Source: Pseudomonadota bacterium (GTDB lineage: Bacteria; Pseudomonadota; Gammaproteobacteria; Acidiferrobacterales; Acidiferrobacteraceae). Taken from it: DNA of 63,368 nucleotides. Positions 1 to 9,415 of the stretch are shown piece by piece. Location of the stretch: contig JAJYHM010000062.1 in the NCBI GenBank assembly GCA_021784755.1, positions 1 to 63,368 of the forward strand, in the 5' to 3' direction. The position numbers were made by a program, and so were the translations under genes. Numbering within the stretch: position 1 is the first letter of the stretch; the number at the start of each line of letters is the position of its first letter. The notes below the pieces were generated by a model, which did not search any database, had not been told where the DNA came from, and was given only the letters and a program-made list of their open reading frames with translations.

Positions 1-1
1 G

Positions 2-232
2 CTCAAAGAGCTGGGGGGATGGGCAAGTCTTGAAATGGTCTTGCGCTACGCCCATCTGTCGCCGGCGCACCTGTCGGACGCGGCCCGAAACATCACCGGG
101 CTGGCACAAATGCGTCACACTGGGGACAAGCACCTAGGTGATTATGATGCTAAGTCATTGATAAATTGGGGTGAGCGATGGGATTCGAACCCACGACAAC
201 CGGAATCACAATCCGGGACTCTAACCAGCTGA
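2..232 (+). CDS. Tyrosine recombinase (integrase), C-terminal end only
   Basis: Only the last 76 codons are in the window; the gene begins to the left. The visible part carries the end of the catalytic domain of phage/ICE-type tyrosine recombinases: a [21 protein letters not shown] stretch in which the Tyr of RYAHLS is the likely DNA-cleaving nucleophile. The last 20 or so codons are read from the antisense strand of the neighbouring tRNA-His gene, so the stop lies inside that gene. This is typical of integrases that sit next to their own attachment site in a tRNA 3' end. Whether the element is complete and active cannot be seen here. Confidence 0.8.
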   Translation, partial: LKELGGWASLEMVLRYAHLSPAHLSDAARNITGLAQMRHTGDKHLGDYDAKSLINWGERWDSNPRQPESQSGTLTS

Positions 233-244
233 GCTACGCTCACC
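167..244 (-). tRNA. tRNA-His (anticodon GTG)
   Basis: The minus strand folds as a full cloverleaf: acceptor GTGAGCG pairs with CGCTCAC, the extra 5' G typical of tRNA-His pairs with the discriminator C, the anticodon loop is TTGTGAT, the T-loop is GTTCGAATC, and the CCA end is encoded. The 3' end faces the integrase fragment, so this gene is the likely attachment site of the element on the left; the tRNA itself is intact. Confidence 0.95.
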
Positions 245-270
245 ATAGACATTAGGGCCGACTGCCGGTA

Positions 271-346
271 TGGCACGCCCGGCAGGAATCGAACCTGCAA
301 CCAACGGCTTAGAAGGCCGTTGCTCTATCCATTGAGCTACGGGCGC
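271..346 (-). tRNA. tRNA-Arg (anticodon TCT)
   Basis: Cloverleaf on the minus strand with acceptor GCGCCCG/CGGGCGT, anticodon loop CTTCTAA, T-loop GTTCGATTC and an encoded CCA end. It lies between tRNA-Pro and tRNA-His and is probably cut from the same transcript. Confidence 0.95.
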
Positions 347-357
347 CTCGTTCGTGT

Positions 358-434
<77 letters not shown>

Positions 435-468
435 AGGATGCCTCCACCCCGTCCGGCGAAGGGCCTGG

Positions 469-497
469 AATATACGCGGGGCAGCCGACTTCGTCAA
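469..497 (-). promoter_or_regulatory. Sigma70-type promoter of the tRNA cluster
   Basis: On the minus strand TTGACG (492-497) and TATATT (469-474) are separated by exactly 17 bases and lie about 35 bases upstream of the tRNA-Pro 5' end. This is close to the sigma70 consensus and is the only good promoter seen in front of the three tRNAs. Confidence 0.7.
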
Positions 498-585
498 CGC
501 CGGGCGCGCCCCGCCTCATCAGGCGCTATCACTTGGCCGCGCCTGCCGGTCGTGGGATGATAACGCTTTCCTTCGGGTGAACGCC

Positions 586-1443
586 ATGACCGCACACCTC
601 ATCGACGGCAAACAAATCGCCGCCACGCTTCTTGCGGACATCAAACTGCGCGTCGATGAACGCCAACGCCAGGGCCTGCGCCGCCCGAGCCTAGCCGTCA
701 TCCTGATCGGCGACGACCCGGCCTCGGCCATCTATGTGCGCAACAAAACCGAGGCGTGCCAGCGGGTCGGTATCACGTCGATCCCGTACATCATGAAGAC
801 CGCTCCGAGCGAGGCCGATCTCCTGACTCTTGTCAGCCAACTCAATGAAGACCCAAGCATAGACGGCATCTTGCTGCAGCTGCCGCTGCCGCCCCCCCTG
901 CGTCCCGAGCCCCTCATCGATCAAATCCTGCCAAGCAAGGATGTCGACGGATTCCACCCATATAACATGGGGAGACTCGCCGTGCGACGCCCCGCTCTGC
1001 GGCCCTGCACGCCGGCCGGTGTCATGACACTGCTGCGCCACACGAGAGTCGAGCTGCGTGGGCGCCACGCGGTCGTCGTCGGCGCCTCCAACCATGTGGG
1101 ACGGCCTATGGGCCTTGAACTCTTACTTGCCGGTTGCACCGTGACGACCTGTCACCGGTTCACGAAAGACCTGCGGGGATATGTAGAACACGCGGATATC
1201 CTCGTCGCGGCGGCGGGCAAGCCGCGCCTCATACCAGGAGACTGGATCAAAGAAGGTGCGATTGTCATCGATATCGGCATGAATCGCCTGCCGGATGGTC
1301 ACTTGACCGGCGACATCGACTTTCAGGAGGCCCGGAAACGGGCCGCATGGATCACGCCGGTCCCCGGAGGCGTGGGTCCTATGACGGTCGCCACCCTGCT
1401 TTCCAACACGCTTGAGGCCGCCTCGCTGCGCGCATCGACCTAA
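586..1443 (+). CDS. folD: Bifunctional methylenetetrahydrofolate dehydrogenase/cyclohydrolase
   Basis: FolD interconverts 5,10-methylene-, methenyl- and 10-formyl-tetrahydrofolate with NADP in the cytoplasm. The 285-residue protein has the family marks: the catalytic YVRNK motif with EACQRVGI following, LQLPLP, the KDVDGFHP segment, the Rossmann motif [11 protein letters not shown], and the C-terminal signature [12 protein letters not shown]. The ATG at 586 gives the usual length; the longer upstream reading frame runs through tRNA sequence and is not coding. thyA and folA, which use the same folate pool, lie 1 kb downstream but are not in the same operon. Confidence 0.95.
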   Translation: MTAHLIDGKQIAATLLADIKLRVDERQRQGLRRPSLAVILIGDDPASAIYVRNKTEACQRVGITSIPYIMKTAPSEADLLTLVSQLNEDPSIDGILLQLPLPPPLRPEPLIDQILPSKDVDGFHPYNMGRLAVRRPALRPCTPAGVMTLLRHTRVELRGRHAVVVGASNHVGRPMGLELLLAGCTVTTCHRFTKDLRGYVEHADILVAAAGKPRLIPGDWIKEGAIVIDIGMNRLPDGHLTGDIDFQEARKRAAWITPVPGGVGPMTVATLLSNTLEAASLRAST

Positions 1444-1444
1444 A

Positions 1445-1472
1445 GGGAAAACCTCCACAACAAGGGGGAGGT
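1445..1472 (-). terminator. Possible intrinsic terminator of the small lipoprotein gene
   Basis: Read on the minus strand, a 6-bp stem (ACCTCC/GGAGGT, loop of 10) is followed by TTTTCCCTTT. The stem is short, so the call is tentative. It lies between the convergent ends of folD and the lipoprotein gene. A second, longer GC-rich stem (1474-1482 with 1502-1510) lies just before it. Confidence 0.35.
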
Positions 1473-1518
1473 GCCGCGCGCCGAACGTCGGTATCCCGTC
1501 TGGCGCGCGGCGGCGGGC

Positions 1519-1779
1519 TTATTGGCCCGAGGCGCTCTTCTTCGTGGTCGAGGACGACATGCCGTTCATGGACGACATGCTACCCGAAGATGACGTGGTA
1601 CCAGCGGGCGCAGCGGAGCTCTTGCTCGGGCTAGCCGTGGTACCCGTGCTGCTCGTTGTGCTCGGCGAAGACGCGGCCGGCGCGGCCGGCGCGGCCGACT
1701 GCGACGTGCTCGGCTTTGGCGCCTTGTGGCAACCAGCCAACGCAAAAAGGACCGCCGAGGCCAAGATCAATTTCTTCAT
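1519..1779 (-). CDS. Small Ser/Thr/Ala-rich lipoprotein
   Basis: An 86-residue protein with a lipoprotein signal peptide (KK, hydrophobic core, lipobox LAGC at residues 14-17), so it should be lipid-anchored at Cys17 to the cell envelope. The mature part is low-complexity and rich in Ser, Thr, Ala, Pro and Gly, with a few Met and Lys near the end and no recognisable domain. It stands alone between convergent folD and the SET-domain gene and has its own promoter-like sequence. Low-complexity proteins like this are hard to classify; the function is unknown. Confidence 0.65.
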   Translation of the reverse strand: MKKLILASAVLFALAGCHKAPKPSTSQSAAPAAPAASSPSTTSSTGTTASPSKSSAAPAGTTSSSGSMSSMNGMSSSTTKKSASGQ

Positions 1780-1811
1780 TATTTGTTCTCCGATTTCGAT
1801 TGGGGGTTGGA

Positions 1812-1825
1812 GGAGCGTACGCTCC
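1812..1825. repeat. Perfect 14-bp palindrome upstream of the lipoprotein gene
   Basis: GGAGCGTACGCTCC is a perfect inverted repeat located between a promoter-like sequence and the start codon of the lipoprotein gene. It could be an operator or simply a short hairpin in the 5' untranslated region. Confidence 0.5.
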
Positions 1826-1835
1826 AGCGCAACAG

Positions 1836-1864
1836 TATATCCAATGTCGAGCCCGCTTAGTCAA
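1836..1864 (-). promoter_or_regulatory. Candidate promoter of the lipoprotein gene
   Basis: On the minus strand TTGACT (1859-1864) is followed after 17 bases by GATATA (1836-1841); TATACT overlaps it with a 19-base spacer. It lies about 57 bases upstream of the start codon. Plausible but untested. Confidence 0.35.
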
Positions 1865-1952
1865 ACGTCTTTACGCTCGCGTCTCTCCGACCCTCTGGCC
1901 AAGCCTTGCGCTCGACCGCGGATCTAGTCCCCGCGCGCGATGCGGGTCGCCC

Positions 1953-2420
1953 TCAGCGATAGCGATCGCGCAGGTACGGCAGCGCAAAGGGTCGCAGCCG
2001 CTCCCGCACGGGCCGCTCGAGGTGCCGAAAGGAGCGCACCACGCCGCGACATAAGCGGCTGCGGCAAGCGCACGGGAATCCAGCAAAATCCGCTTCGTCG
2101 ATCGCGCAGGAATAATCCCAGGTGATCTCCTCATGAGCAGCGATATCCCGTAAGGCCTTCAGCACGAGGCCGTCTGCAAAGCCTGCGTTGGGTTCGCAGG
2201 AATGGTTCACGAAATCATCGGCCTTCCCCGAGGGTCCGAGATATAGATCCTCGCCGATCTGGAGATGGTAGTCGTTTGGATCTAGCTGCGTGCGCGCCAA
2301 GAGCGGCCCCTGGAAGGTAAGCAGAGGCGTACCCGCCGCAATGAATGAGTCCGCAAACACGCCACGACCATGCTGCGGGCTCTCTCGGACGGTGATCATG
2401 CCAGCCATTATCCTCTTCAT
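1953..2420 (-). CDS. SET-domain protein (putative lysine methyltransferase)
   Basis: Small stand-alone SET protein of about 150 residues. It has the SET-N motif HGRGVFA, the catalytic/SAM core VNHSCEPNA, the EEITWDYS motif, and a short cysteine cluster (CACRSRLC) that resembles the post-SET zinc-binding segment. SET proteins methylate lysines using S-adenosylmethionine; bacterial substrates are mostly unknown. The start could also be at 2408 or 2399, which would put the HGRGVF motif nearer the N-terminus; none has a clear ribosome site. It is divergent from thyA with only 14 bases between the starts, so the two must share promoter sequence. Confidence 0.8.
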   Translation of the reverse strand: MKRIMAGMITVRESPQHGRGVFADSFIAAGTPLLTFQGPLLARTQLDPNDYHLQIGEDLYLGPSGKADDFVNHSCEPNAGFADGLVLKALRDIAAHEEITWDYSCAIDEADFAGFPCACRSRLCRGVVRSFRHLERPVRERLRPFALPYLRDRYR

Positions 2421-2434
2421 GCTACACTGGCGCT

Positions 2435-3229
2435 ATGCGCCCGTATCACGACCTCATGCGCCACATCCTCGATCACGGGGTCACTAAAAACGACCGGACC
2501 GGGACCGGGACCCTGAGCGTCTTCGGCTATCAGATGCGCTTTGCGCTTGCCGATGGCTTTCCGCTCGTCACGACCAAGCGCCTGCATCTGCGCTCCATCA
2601 TCCACGAGCTTCTTTGGTTCCTCAAGGGCGACACCAACATCACTTATCTTCATGAGCACGGTGTTCGCATCTGGGACGAGTGGGCAGACCCCGAGGGTAA
2701 CCTGGGACCCATATACGGTGCACAATGGCGCTCATGGGCCGCGCCCGACGGTAAGAGTATCGACCAGCTTCGCGCGGTCGTCGAGGCCCTTCGCACTGAC
2801 CCGGATTCTCGGCGTCTCGTGGTATCGGCGTGGAATGTAGCGGCGTTGCCAGACATGCGGCTCGCCCCTTGCCATGTGCTCTTCCAGTTCTACGTGGCCT
2901 CCGGTCGACTCTCCTGCCAGCTCTATCAGCGTAGTGCCGACGTCTTTCTGGGCGTCCCGTTCAATATCGCCTCGTACGCCCTCCTGACCCATATGGTGGC
3001 CCAATCCGTGGGGCTCCTGCCGGGGGATTTCGTCCATACCTTAGGCGACGCCCACCTCTACCGCAACCACCTTGATCAGGCGCGCGAACAACTGTCGCGG
3101 ACTCCGCGTCCCTTACCACGACTGGTCCTAAACCCCGCCATTACCGACCTATTCAGCTTCCGATTCGAGGACATCGAGATCTGCGATTACGACCCTCATC
3201 CGGCCATCAAGGCACCGGTGGCCGTATGA
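2435..3229 (+). CDS. thyA: Thymidylate synthase
   Basis: Converts dUMP and methylenetetrahydrofolate to dTMP and dihydrofolate. The 264-residue length equals that of the short ThyA type. Visible landmarks are the folate-binding N-terminus with [14 protein letters not shown], the catalytic Cys in [28 protein letters not shown], and [13 protein letters not shown]. Its stop overlaps the folA start by four bases (ATGA), so the dihydrofolate it produces is recycled by a translationally coupled partner. Confidence 0.97.
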   Translation: MRPYHDLMRHILDHGVTKNDRTGTGTLSVFGYQMRFALADGFPLVTTKRLHLRSIIHELLWFLKGDTNITYLHEHGVRIWDEWADPEGNLGPIYGAQWRSWAAPDGKSIDQLRAVVEALRTDPDSRRLVVSAWNVAALPDMRLAPCHVLFQFYVASGRLSCQLYQRSADVFLGVPFNIASYALLTHMVAQSVGLLPGDFVHTLGDAHLYRNHLDQAREQLSRTPRPLPRLVLNPAITDLFSFRFEDIEICDYDPHPAIKAPVAV

Positions 3230-3720
3230 CGCTCTCGCTCCTCGCGGCGGTCGCCCGTAACGGCACCATCGGGCGCGACAACGCGCTCCCCTGGCGCCTG
3301 CCGGATGACTTGCGCCGCTTTCGAGCGCTCACCCTGGGCAAAACCGTCATCATGGGCCGCAAGACCTACGAATCGCTTCCGGGCAGCCTGCCCGGTCGCC
3401 ATAGCGTAGTCGTGTCGCGAGATCCGGTTTTCGCGGCTGGCGCCGCCCACGATATCGAAGTGGTGGGTTCGTTGGAGGAGGCCTTGGCGCGCGCGCGCTC
3501 GACCGAGGTCTTCATTATCGGCGGAGCGAGCCTCTATCGGCAAACTTTAGAGCGCGCGGATCGACTATTTCTGACACAAATCGACGCGGATATTGAAGGT
3601 GATGCCTCGTTTCCCGCCTATGACCCGCAAGACTGGGAACTCGTAGCCGACGAACCCCACCCGGCTGATGATCGCCACGCCTATACGTTCCATTTCTTGA
3701 GGTTCGAGCGGCGTCGTTGA
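3226..3720 (+). CDS. folA: Dihydrofolate reductase
   Basis: Reduces dihydrofolate to tetrahydrofolate with NADPH. The 164-residue protein shows the family N-terminus ([18 protein letters not shown], in which the Asp is the catalytic acid), the cofactor segment [13 protein letters not shown] and the [12 protein letters not shown] motif. It overlaps thyA by four bases, the usual thyA-folA pair. No clear terminator is seen in the 256 bases between it and the convergent fimV gene. Confidence 0.97.
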   Translation: MTLSLLAAVARNGTIGRDNALPWRLPDDLRRFRALTLGKTVIMGRKTYESLPGSLPGRHSVVVSRDPVFAAGAAHDIEVVGSLEEALARARSTEVFIIGGASLYRQTLERADRLFLTQIDADIEGDASFPAYDPQDWELVADEPHPADDRHAYTFHFLRFERRR

Positions 3721-3976
3721 TCCAGTCGATATAGCCCGCGCCTTTCAGGACGCGCGCGCGGCCGCTGGTCGTGGCGTGAGCCGGGCGTGTGGGCAGGCAA
3801 GCCCCTTTTTCAGCGGCAAGCGGCCTCTCCGTCCATGCCTTACAGCCGCACAAAGCGATTTTTGCTTATCCTGCGCGACCCGTCGGCGCACTGAGCGTCG
3901 GCAGACGCGACAGGCTCTCCCAAACTCGTGTTGCGAGTCGTCTTCCCCGAGGCCGGCTCAGCGGCCAAAGCTGGCG

Positions 3977-6511
3977 TCAGGGGATGCTCCCCATGAGGCT
4001 GTCCGCTTGAGTGCGCTGCATTGCGCTTCCCTCGGCCCGCACCTCTTCAAGGATACCCCGCGCCCCATCATGATCACCCATCTCGATATACGCCCGCGCC
4101 AGATCGAGCTTGGTCTCCACGACCTCGGTCGCGTTGTCGAGACCATTTCCCGTCTCGGCGCCATTATCAGCCTCGAGCACGACCTCGTTTTCATCCTCAG
4201 CCTCATTGCCCGTGAGCACGAAGGGCAGGCCGCCCCTGGCGGAACCGTTCGCGCCATTCGCACCCCCTCGCCCCAGATCCAGATCGCCCGCCGTAAGATC
4301 CTGCACATCTTCGTCGAACCGGATCGCGAATTCCTCATCAGCCATTGAGGTCTCGGTCGCGGAAGTCTTGTTCTTCGAGACCTCGGTCGGGGACGTCAAA
4401 GAATGATCCCATTGGAAGTCCAGCGCCCCTGCCTGGGCGTCTTCCGCTGCCGATGCCCGAGGCAGCCGCTCCGCCCCTGCTTCCACAAGCTCCGAGGGAT
4501 GTCCGAGATCCAAGGAGAAGTCGAGCACGCCCTCCTCCTCGGCCCCTACCGGCACACCCTCGCTCTGTGGCGCGGTCTCCTTGGCCTTAGACTTCGAGCT
4601 GCTGCCAGGCCACTCCAGGATGCCGTCCATTTCGTCGAGGCTCGGCGCCTGACGCCTGGGTGCCGAGACCTCTTCGAGTTCGCGAGCTACCGCCGCGAAA
4701 TCGATGCGATCCCCCAGGCCTCCGAGCGGAGCGATTACCTCCTCGTCGGCCAGCGTCGCATCCTTCACGCCCGGCGATGCCTCACCCTTGAAGAGCGGGT
4801 TCGCCGGATCCAATTTACGACCCATCTCCTCGACCTTCTGCCATGCGGGGCCACGCCCTTCGCAGGCGGCATAGACCTCTTCAGCGACGATCTCGAAGGT
4901 CTTTTTGTCGTCGCGTTGCAGGTAGATTTCAAGGAGCTTCAGCTTCAACTCGACGCGCCCAGGCTCTCTGGTCGAGGCCTCCCTCAGGATCTCCTCCGCC
5001 TGCTCGTCGCGCCCATAGGCCAGATAAACATCGGCCTCGGCCAAGGGGTCGACCTCGTCCGTATGCATGGCGCCGCCCGAGCCCGCCTGGCTGAATTCGC
5101 TCAGAAAGGACACGTCCGGTGTCTTCGGTAGACCGGCCGTATCGGGCATCTGCCCCTCGGAATTCAGGCCCCCACCCGACAAAATACTTTCCTCGAACTC
5201 GGCCATTGTCTGACGCCGCCTGCGGATCACGAGGAGGCCACCACCGAGGACTATGACCAGCAAGGCGCCGAGAATAGGCGTGCGCTCGGACGACATCAGC
5301 ATCGACAGAAACGAAGGGGCAGGTGCTGGCGGCGGTAGGGGGCGCACCGGCGCCACCATATGACGTATGGGCTGCACCTTGACCGGCGGTTTGCCCGCGA
5401 CATGGGTCGGCGGCTTGGTCGCCTCCTGGGGGATGACGCCCGCCGCCACTGGTTGCAGCTTGCCACGATCCTTGGCCTGCCTTTGCAGGAGTGCGAGCTC
5501 CTGATTTTCCAGGGTCATGAGGCGCTGGGTCTTCTGCAGCTCCTTTTTCAGGCGCTGCACGCGCTCCCCAAAGGATCCCGTCGCGCCCCCCTTGCCGCTC
5601 CCACTGCCAGGTGTCACGGGTCCCGCGAGCTTGGCCGCCTCTATGCGCAAGGGTTCGTGGTCCGCGGGCAGTACACGCGCCAATCCAATCGCACCCTTAA
5701 GTCCTGCGTTCCCTCCCTTCGCCATCGTTGGGGCGTTCGCGAGCCGCATCTTGTAGCGATTCCAGGCGGCGTCTTGCGAGGCAAGCCACACCGCCGCATG
5801 CTGCGGGGCGATCGCATCAATCGCCCGTCGGGTCGGGATCTTGAGCACGGTGCCAGCACGTAACTCATTGACATTCTTATTAAAAAATGCCTTTGGGTTG
5901 GCATGCAAGAAGGCCTCCAGGGTCTGCGGCATGGCCGCCCCTCGCGGTGCCGTGTGGCTAGCCACCACCCACAAAGACTCGCCAGGACGCACGACCGTTG
6001 TCGTCGGCCGTGCGCGATTCGCCGGCACTGGCGGCGCGAGGTTTTCGGTGATCGGCTGCAGCCGCGGCGACACAGCCCCTGCACTCAACACGGAAACACC
6101 ACTTGCCGGATTCAGGAACGCGGTATACATGCGCAATAGCGAGCCACCCGGCCAGCGAACGCGCAAAAGAAAATGGAGGAACGGCTCATTGATGGGCTGA
6201 CGGCTTTGCAGGATGAGCTCGTAGCCCCCTCCGGGCGCGCGCTGGACATACGCCCGAATGGCCCGGAGCACACGCGATTTGCGCAATCCGGCGGCGGCGA
6301 AGTCGGCGCTCGAGGCCATGGTCGCGTGCACCGCGTGCCGATCGCCACGATGGAACGATACGAGCGGTATCTCGGCTTGCAACGGTTGTCCGAGGTTCGA
6401 CGTGACCGTGAGGGAGCCCAGACCGAGCGCTTGGGCAAGCGGTGCATAGAGAAGTGCCGTTGCCCAAAAGACGGGCGCCATTCTCGACCGATATCTACGA
6501 TTCTTCGCCAT
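3977..6511 (-). CDS. fimV: FimV-like inner-membrane LysM/TPR protein
   Basis: FimV proteins organise the cell pole and type IV pili or other polar machinery. The 844-residue protein has an N-terminal signal sequence, the FimV N-terminal region (ALGLGSLTVTSNLGQPLQAEI), a LysM-like segment around residues 170-225 (VVRPGESLWVVA...LRAGTVLKIP), a coiled coil near 310-345 (QRLKKELQKTQRLMTLENQE), a single membrane segment near 410-425, then a long acidic cytoplasmic tail with TPR-like repeats and the conserved C-terminal domain (KLDLARAYIEMGDHDGAR). The ATG at 6511 has AGGAG at a good distance. It lies behind asd, as in Pseudomonas, but truA is not next to it. Confidence 0.9.
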   Translation of the reverse strand: MAKNRRYRSRMAPVFWATALLYAPLAQALGLGSLTVTSNLGQPLQAEIPLVSFHRGDRHAVHATMASSADFAAAGLRKSRVLRAIRAYVQRAPGGGYELILQSRQPINEPFLHFLLRVRWPGGSLLRMYTAFLNPASGVSVLSAGAVSPRLQPITENLAPPVPANRARPTTTVVRPGESLWVVASHTAPRGAAMPQTLEAFLHANPKAFFNKNVNELRAGTVLKIPTRRAIDAIAPQHAAVWLASQDAAWNRYKMRLANAPTMAKGGNAGLKGAIGLARVLPADHEPLRIEAAKLAGPVTPGSGSGKGGATGSFGERVQRLKKELQKTQRLMTLENQELALLQRQAKDRGKLQPVAAGVIPQEATKPPTHVAGKPPVKVQPIRHMVAPVRPLPPPAPAPSFLSMLMSSERTPILGALLVIVLGGGLLVIRRRRQTMAEFEESILSGGGLNSEGQMPDTAGLPKTPDVSFLSEFSQAGSGGAMHTDEVDPLAEADVYLAYGRDEQAEEILREASTREPGRVELKLKLLEIYLQRDDKKTFEIVAEEVYAACEGRGPAWQKVEEMGRKLDPANPLFKGEASPGVKDATLADEEVIAPLGGLGDRIDFAAVARELEEVSAPRRQAPSLDEMDGILEWPGSSSKSKAKETAPQSEGVPVGAEEEGVLDFSLDLGHPSELVEAGAERLPRASAAEDAQAGALDFQWDHSLTSPTEVSKNKTSATETSMADEEFAIRFDEDVQDLTAGDLDLGRGGANGANGSARGGLPFVLTGNEAEDENEVVLEADNGAETGNGLDNATEVVETKLDLARAYIEMGDHDGARGILEEVRAEGSAMQRTQADSLMGSIP

Positions 6512-6606
6512 TACCACCGCTCCTGGGGGCGTGCCCCGTCCCCGAGATCACATCAGTTACATGGGTTTCTTGAGAAAACCCTCGAAGTCATCTGTCCGAC
6601 TATAGA

Positions 6607-7629
6607 CTATAAATACGATGCTACCAAATGCTCGGCGATCTGGATGCTATTCAAGGCCGCCCCCTTGCGCAGATTGTCCGAGACAACCCACATATCGAGA
6701 CCGCGCGGGTGCGATATATCCTCGCGAATGCGCCCCACGAACACCGGGTCGCGACCTGCCGATTCCGTGACTGCGGTCGGATAACCCCCCGGCTGGCGGT
6801 CATCCAGGACCACGACGCCCGGCGCCTTGCCAAGCAGATGACGCGCCGCCTCCGCCGATAGCTTCTCGCGCGTCTCGATATGGAGCGCCTCGGAGTGGCC
6901 GTAGAGAACGGGGACGCGCGCGGTCGTAGGATTCACGCGAATCGATGGATCCCCCATGATCTTGTTCGTCTCCCATACCATCTTCATCTCCTCCTTGGTA
7001 TAGCCATTCTCAAGAAAGACATCAATGTGGGGCAAGACATTGAAGGCGATGGGCTTAGGGTAGACTTTGCTGCTGACCGCCGTACCGGCGAGGACCGCCC
7101 GCGACTGGGTCTGCAGCTCCTCGATCGCGTCCTTGCCGGTGCCCGACACCGACTGATAGGTGCACACGTTGATGCGCTCGATCCCTACCGCATCATGGAT
7201 CGGCTTCAGAGCCACGACCATTTGAATCGTCGAGCAATTCGGGTTGGCGATGATCCCGCGGGCCTTGTATCGGGCGATGTCTTGCGGATTGACCTCCGGT
7301 ACTACCAATGGAATGTCGTCCTCATAGCGAAAGTGCGCGGTATTATCGATCACGATGCAGCCGGCGGCGGCCGCCTTGGGGGCATAGGTCGCGGAGATGT
7401 CGCCACCGGCCGAGAAGAGCCCGATCTGGACCTTGCTGAAATCAAAGGTCGCGAGATCGAGCACCGTGATCTCTCGATCCCCCGACCGGACCTTGGTCCC
7501 GGCCGAGCGCTCGGAGGCCAGGGCGTACAGATTACGGACTGGAAATTTGCGCTCGGCCAGCATGGCCAGCATGACTTCGCCGACCGCACCGGTCGCCCCC
7601 ACTACCGCGACATCGAAAGTTTGCGACAT
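6607..7629 (-). CDS. asd: Aspartate-semialdehyde dehydrogenase
   Basis: Reduces aspartyl phosphate to aspartate semialdehyde, the branch point to lysine/diaminopimelate, threonine and methionine. The 340-residue protein has the NADP-binding N-terminus VAVVGATGAVGEVML, the catalytic Cys in NPNCSTIQMV, the TYQSVSGTGK segment and the substrate-binding HSEALHIET. It is of the shorter type common in Pseudomonas and many bacteria rather than the E. coli type. It follows leuB after 42 bases and probably belongs to the leuC-leuD-leuB-asd transcript. Confidence 0.96.
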   Translation of the reverse strand: MSQTFDVAVVGATGAVGEVMLAMLAERKFPVRNLYALASERSAGTKVRSGDREITVLDLATFDFSKVQIGLFSAGGDISATYAPKAAAAGCIVIDNTAHFRYEDDIPLVVPEVNPQDIARYKARGIIANPNCSTIQMVVALKPIHDAVGIERINVCTYQSVSGTGKDAIEELQTQSRAVLAGTAVSSKVYPKPIAFNVLPHIDVFLENGYTKEEMKMVWETNKIMGDPSIRVNPTTARVPVLYGHSEALHIETREKLSAEAARHLLGKAPGVVVLDDRQPGGYPTAVTESAGRDPVFVGRIREDISHPRGLDMWVVSDNLRKGAALNSIQIAEHLVASYL

Positions 7630-7671
7630 ACCGTTTTGGGACTCCGCGTAAAATACCCTAGTAAACGCTCA

Positions 7672-8757
7672 TCACGAGTGCGTGGCGCGCAAGGCTGCGA
7701 CCACAGCCTCGCCCATGGCGCCCGTGCCGACCACAGGGAAACCTGACTCCTGGATGTCCGCCGTGCGCAGACCATCGTCGAGCACCTTCGATACGGCCGC
7801 CTCGACGCGCGCGGCCAACAGCGGCTCATGGAAGCTGTACCGCAGCATCATGGCCGCCGACAGGATGGTGGCCAGGGGATTGGCGATCCCTTTGCCGGCG
7901 ATATCGGGCGCCGAGCCGTGAATGGGCTCGTAGAGGCCACGATCCGACTCATTCAACGAGGCCGAGGGCAGCATCCCGATCGACCCGGTCAGCATCGCTG
8001 CCGCATCCGACAGGATGTCGCCAAACATATTCGTCGTCACTACGACATCGAATTGCTTGGGGGCGCGGACGAGCTGCATGGCCGCATTGTCGACATACAT
8101 ATGGCTTATGGCCACATCCGGATAACGCGCCGCCACTTGTGTCACCACGTCACGCCATAACTCGGTTGCCTCCAGGACGTTGGCCTTGTCCACGGAGCAG
8201 ACCCGATGGGCGCGGGTGCGCGCGATCTCGAAGGCGCGCACGGCGATGCGCTCGATCTCGGACTCGGAATAGACGAGGGTATTGAAACCCTGACGTTCGC
8301 CGGTCTTCAAGGTCCGCACGCCACGCGGCTCCCCAAAATAGATCCCGCCCACAAGTTCGCGCACGATCATGATATCGAGTCCGGCTACGATCTCGGGCCG
8401 CAGCGTCGAGGCCCCGGCCAGTTGCGGGTACAAGACCGCCGGCCGCAGGTTGGCAAACACCCCCATGGCCGCACGCAGACCGAGGAGGGCCTTCTCGGGT
8501 CTCAAGGCAATCGGCAAGGTCTCCCATTGTCGGCCGCCGACCGCCCCCAACAACACGGCATCGGCCTCTTTCGCGAGTTTCAGCGTATCTTCAGGCAAGG
8601 GCTGTCCGTGGACATCATAGGCCGCGCCGCCGATCAGACCGAACTCCATTTCGACGGCAAGCCCGCACTCGTCCCGCAGACACTCGAGGACACGTACCGT
8701 CTCCGCCACTACCTCGGGCCCGATACCGTCACCTGGCAATACCAACACCTTCTTCAT
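7672..8757 (-). CDS. leuB: 3-isopropylmalate dehydrogenase
   Basis: Oxidative decarboxylation of 3-isopropylmalate in leucine synthesis. The 361-residue protein begins [16 protein letters not shown], and shows the substrate arginines in [16 protein letters not shown], the metal/active-site segment around [10 protein letters not shown], and the NAD motif [15 protein letters not shown]. The ATG at 8757 gives the family start; it overlaps the end of leuD by four bases (ATGA), so the two are probably translationally coupled. Confidence 0.97.
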   Translation of the reverse strand: MKKVLVLPGDGIGPEVVAETVRVLECLRDECGLAVEMEFGLIGGAAYDVHGQPLPEDTLKLAKEADAVLLGAVGGRQWETLPIALRPEKALLGLRAAMGVFANLRPAVLYPQLAGASTLRPEIVAGLDIMIVRELVGGIYFGEPRGVRTLKTGERQGFNTLVYSESEIERIAVRAFEIARTRAHRVCSVDKANVLEATELWRDVVTQVAARYPDVAISHMYVDNAAMQLVRAPKQFDVVVTTNMFGDILSDAAAMLTGSIGMLPSASLNESDRGLYEPIHGSAPDIAGKGIANPLATILSAAMMLRYSFHEPLLAARVEAAVSKVLDDGLRTADIQESGFPVVGTGAMGEAVVAALRATHS

Positions 8758-9407
8758 ACCCGAGATCCCTCCGGCCCGAACAGCCATGGCGCCTCGCGCC
8801 GTCTGCGCGCCTCGTATGCGCGGATCTCCGCTTCGTGCCTAAGCGTCCAACCTATGTCGTCGAGTCCGTTCAAGAGGCATTCTTGACGAAACGGGTCGAT
8901 GGAAAAAGTCCCGATCTCCTGGTCGTGCGCCAAGACCTGGCCTGTACGCAAGTCGATCGTCAGAGCATAACCCACTTCCGCCTCCACGGCCTGAAACAGG
9001 CGGTCGACGGTGTCCTCAGGCAGGACGACTGGTAACAGACCGTTCTTCAGGCTATTTTGGTAAAAAATGTCCGCAAAGCTTGGCGCCACGATGGCGCGGA
9101 TCCCGTATTCGATGAGCGCCCATGGGGCATGCTCGCGTGACGATCCGCAGCCGAAATTGGCGCGCGCGAGCAGGATCGAAGCCCCCTTATAGCGAGGCTT
9201 GTTCAGGACGAAATCGGGATTGGGCGTGCGCGTGGTCTCCTGACCTGGCTCGCCCCGATCCAGATAACGCCAATTGTCGAACAGGTTGGCACCGAACCCT
9301 GTGCGCCCCACCGCCTTCAGGAACTGCTTCGGGATGATCGCATCGGTATCGACGTTCAAGCGGTCGAGGGGAAGGACAAGCCCCGTCTCTTTTTCAAAAC
9401 GCTGCAA
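8754..9407 (-). CDS. leuD: 3-isopropylmalate dehydratase small subunit
   Basis: Small, swivelling subunit of isopropylmalate isomerase, which acts with LeuC. The protein has the family N-terminus ([18 protein letters not shown]) and the [14 protein letters not shown] motif. The start is chosen as TTG at 9407: it aligns with the usual LeuD start and has AGGGGG just upstream, giving 217 residues. The longer open frame upstream overlaps leuC out of frame and is not coding. It starts 9 bases after the leuC stop. Confidence 0.95.
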   Translation of the reverse strand: MQRFEKETGLVLPLDRLNVDTDAIIPKQFLKAVGRTGFGANLFDNWRYLDRGEPGQETTRTPNPDFVLNKPRYKGASILLARANFGCGSSREHAPWALIEYGIRAIVAPSFADIFYQNSLKNGLLPVVLPEDTVDRLFQAVEAEVGYALTIDLRTGQVLAHDQEIGTFSIDPFRQECLLNGLDDIGWTLRHEAEIRAYEARRRREAPWLFGPEGSRV

Positions 9408-9415
9408 AAGACCCC

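Noticed and set aside
4403-5131. 242-codon plus-strand frame within fimV
   Set aside because: Antisense shadow of the FimV cytoplasmic tail, caused by GC-rich codons.
6880-7746. 288-codon plus-strand frame opposite asd
   Set aside because: Antisense shadow of a clearly identified enzyme gene; the translation has no recognisable domain.
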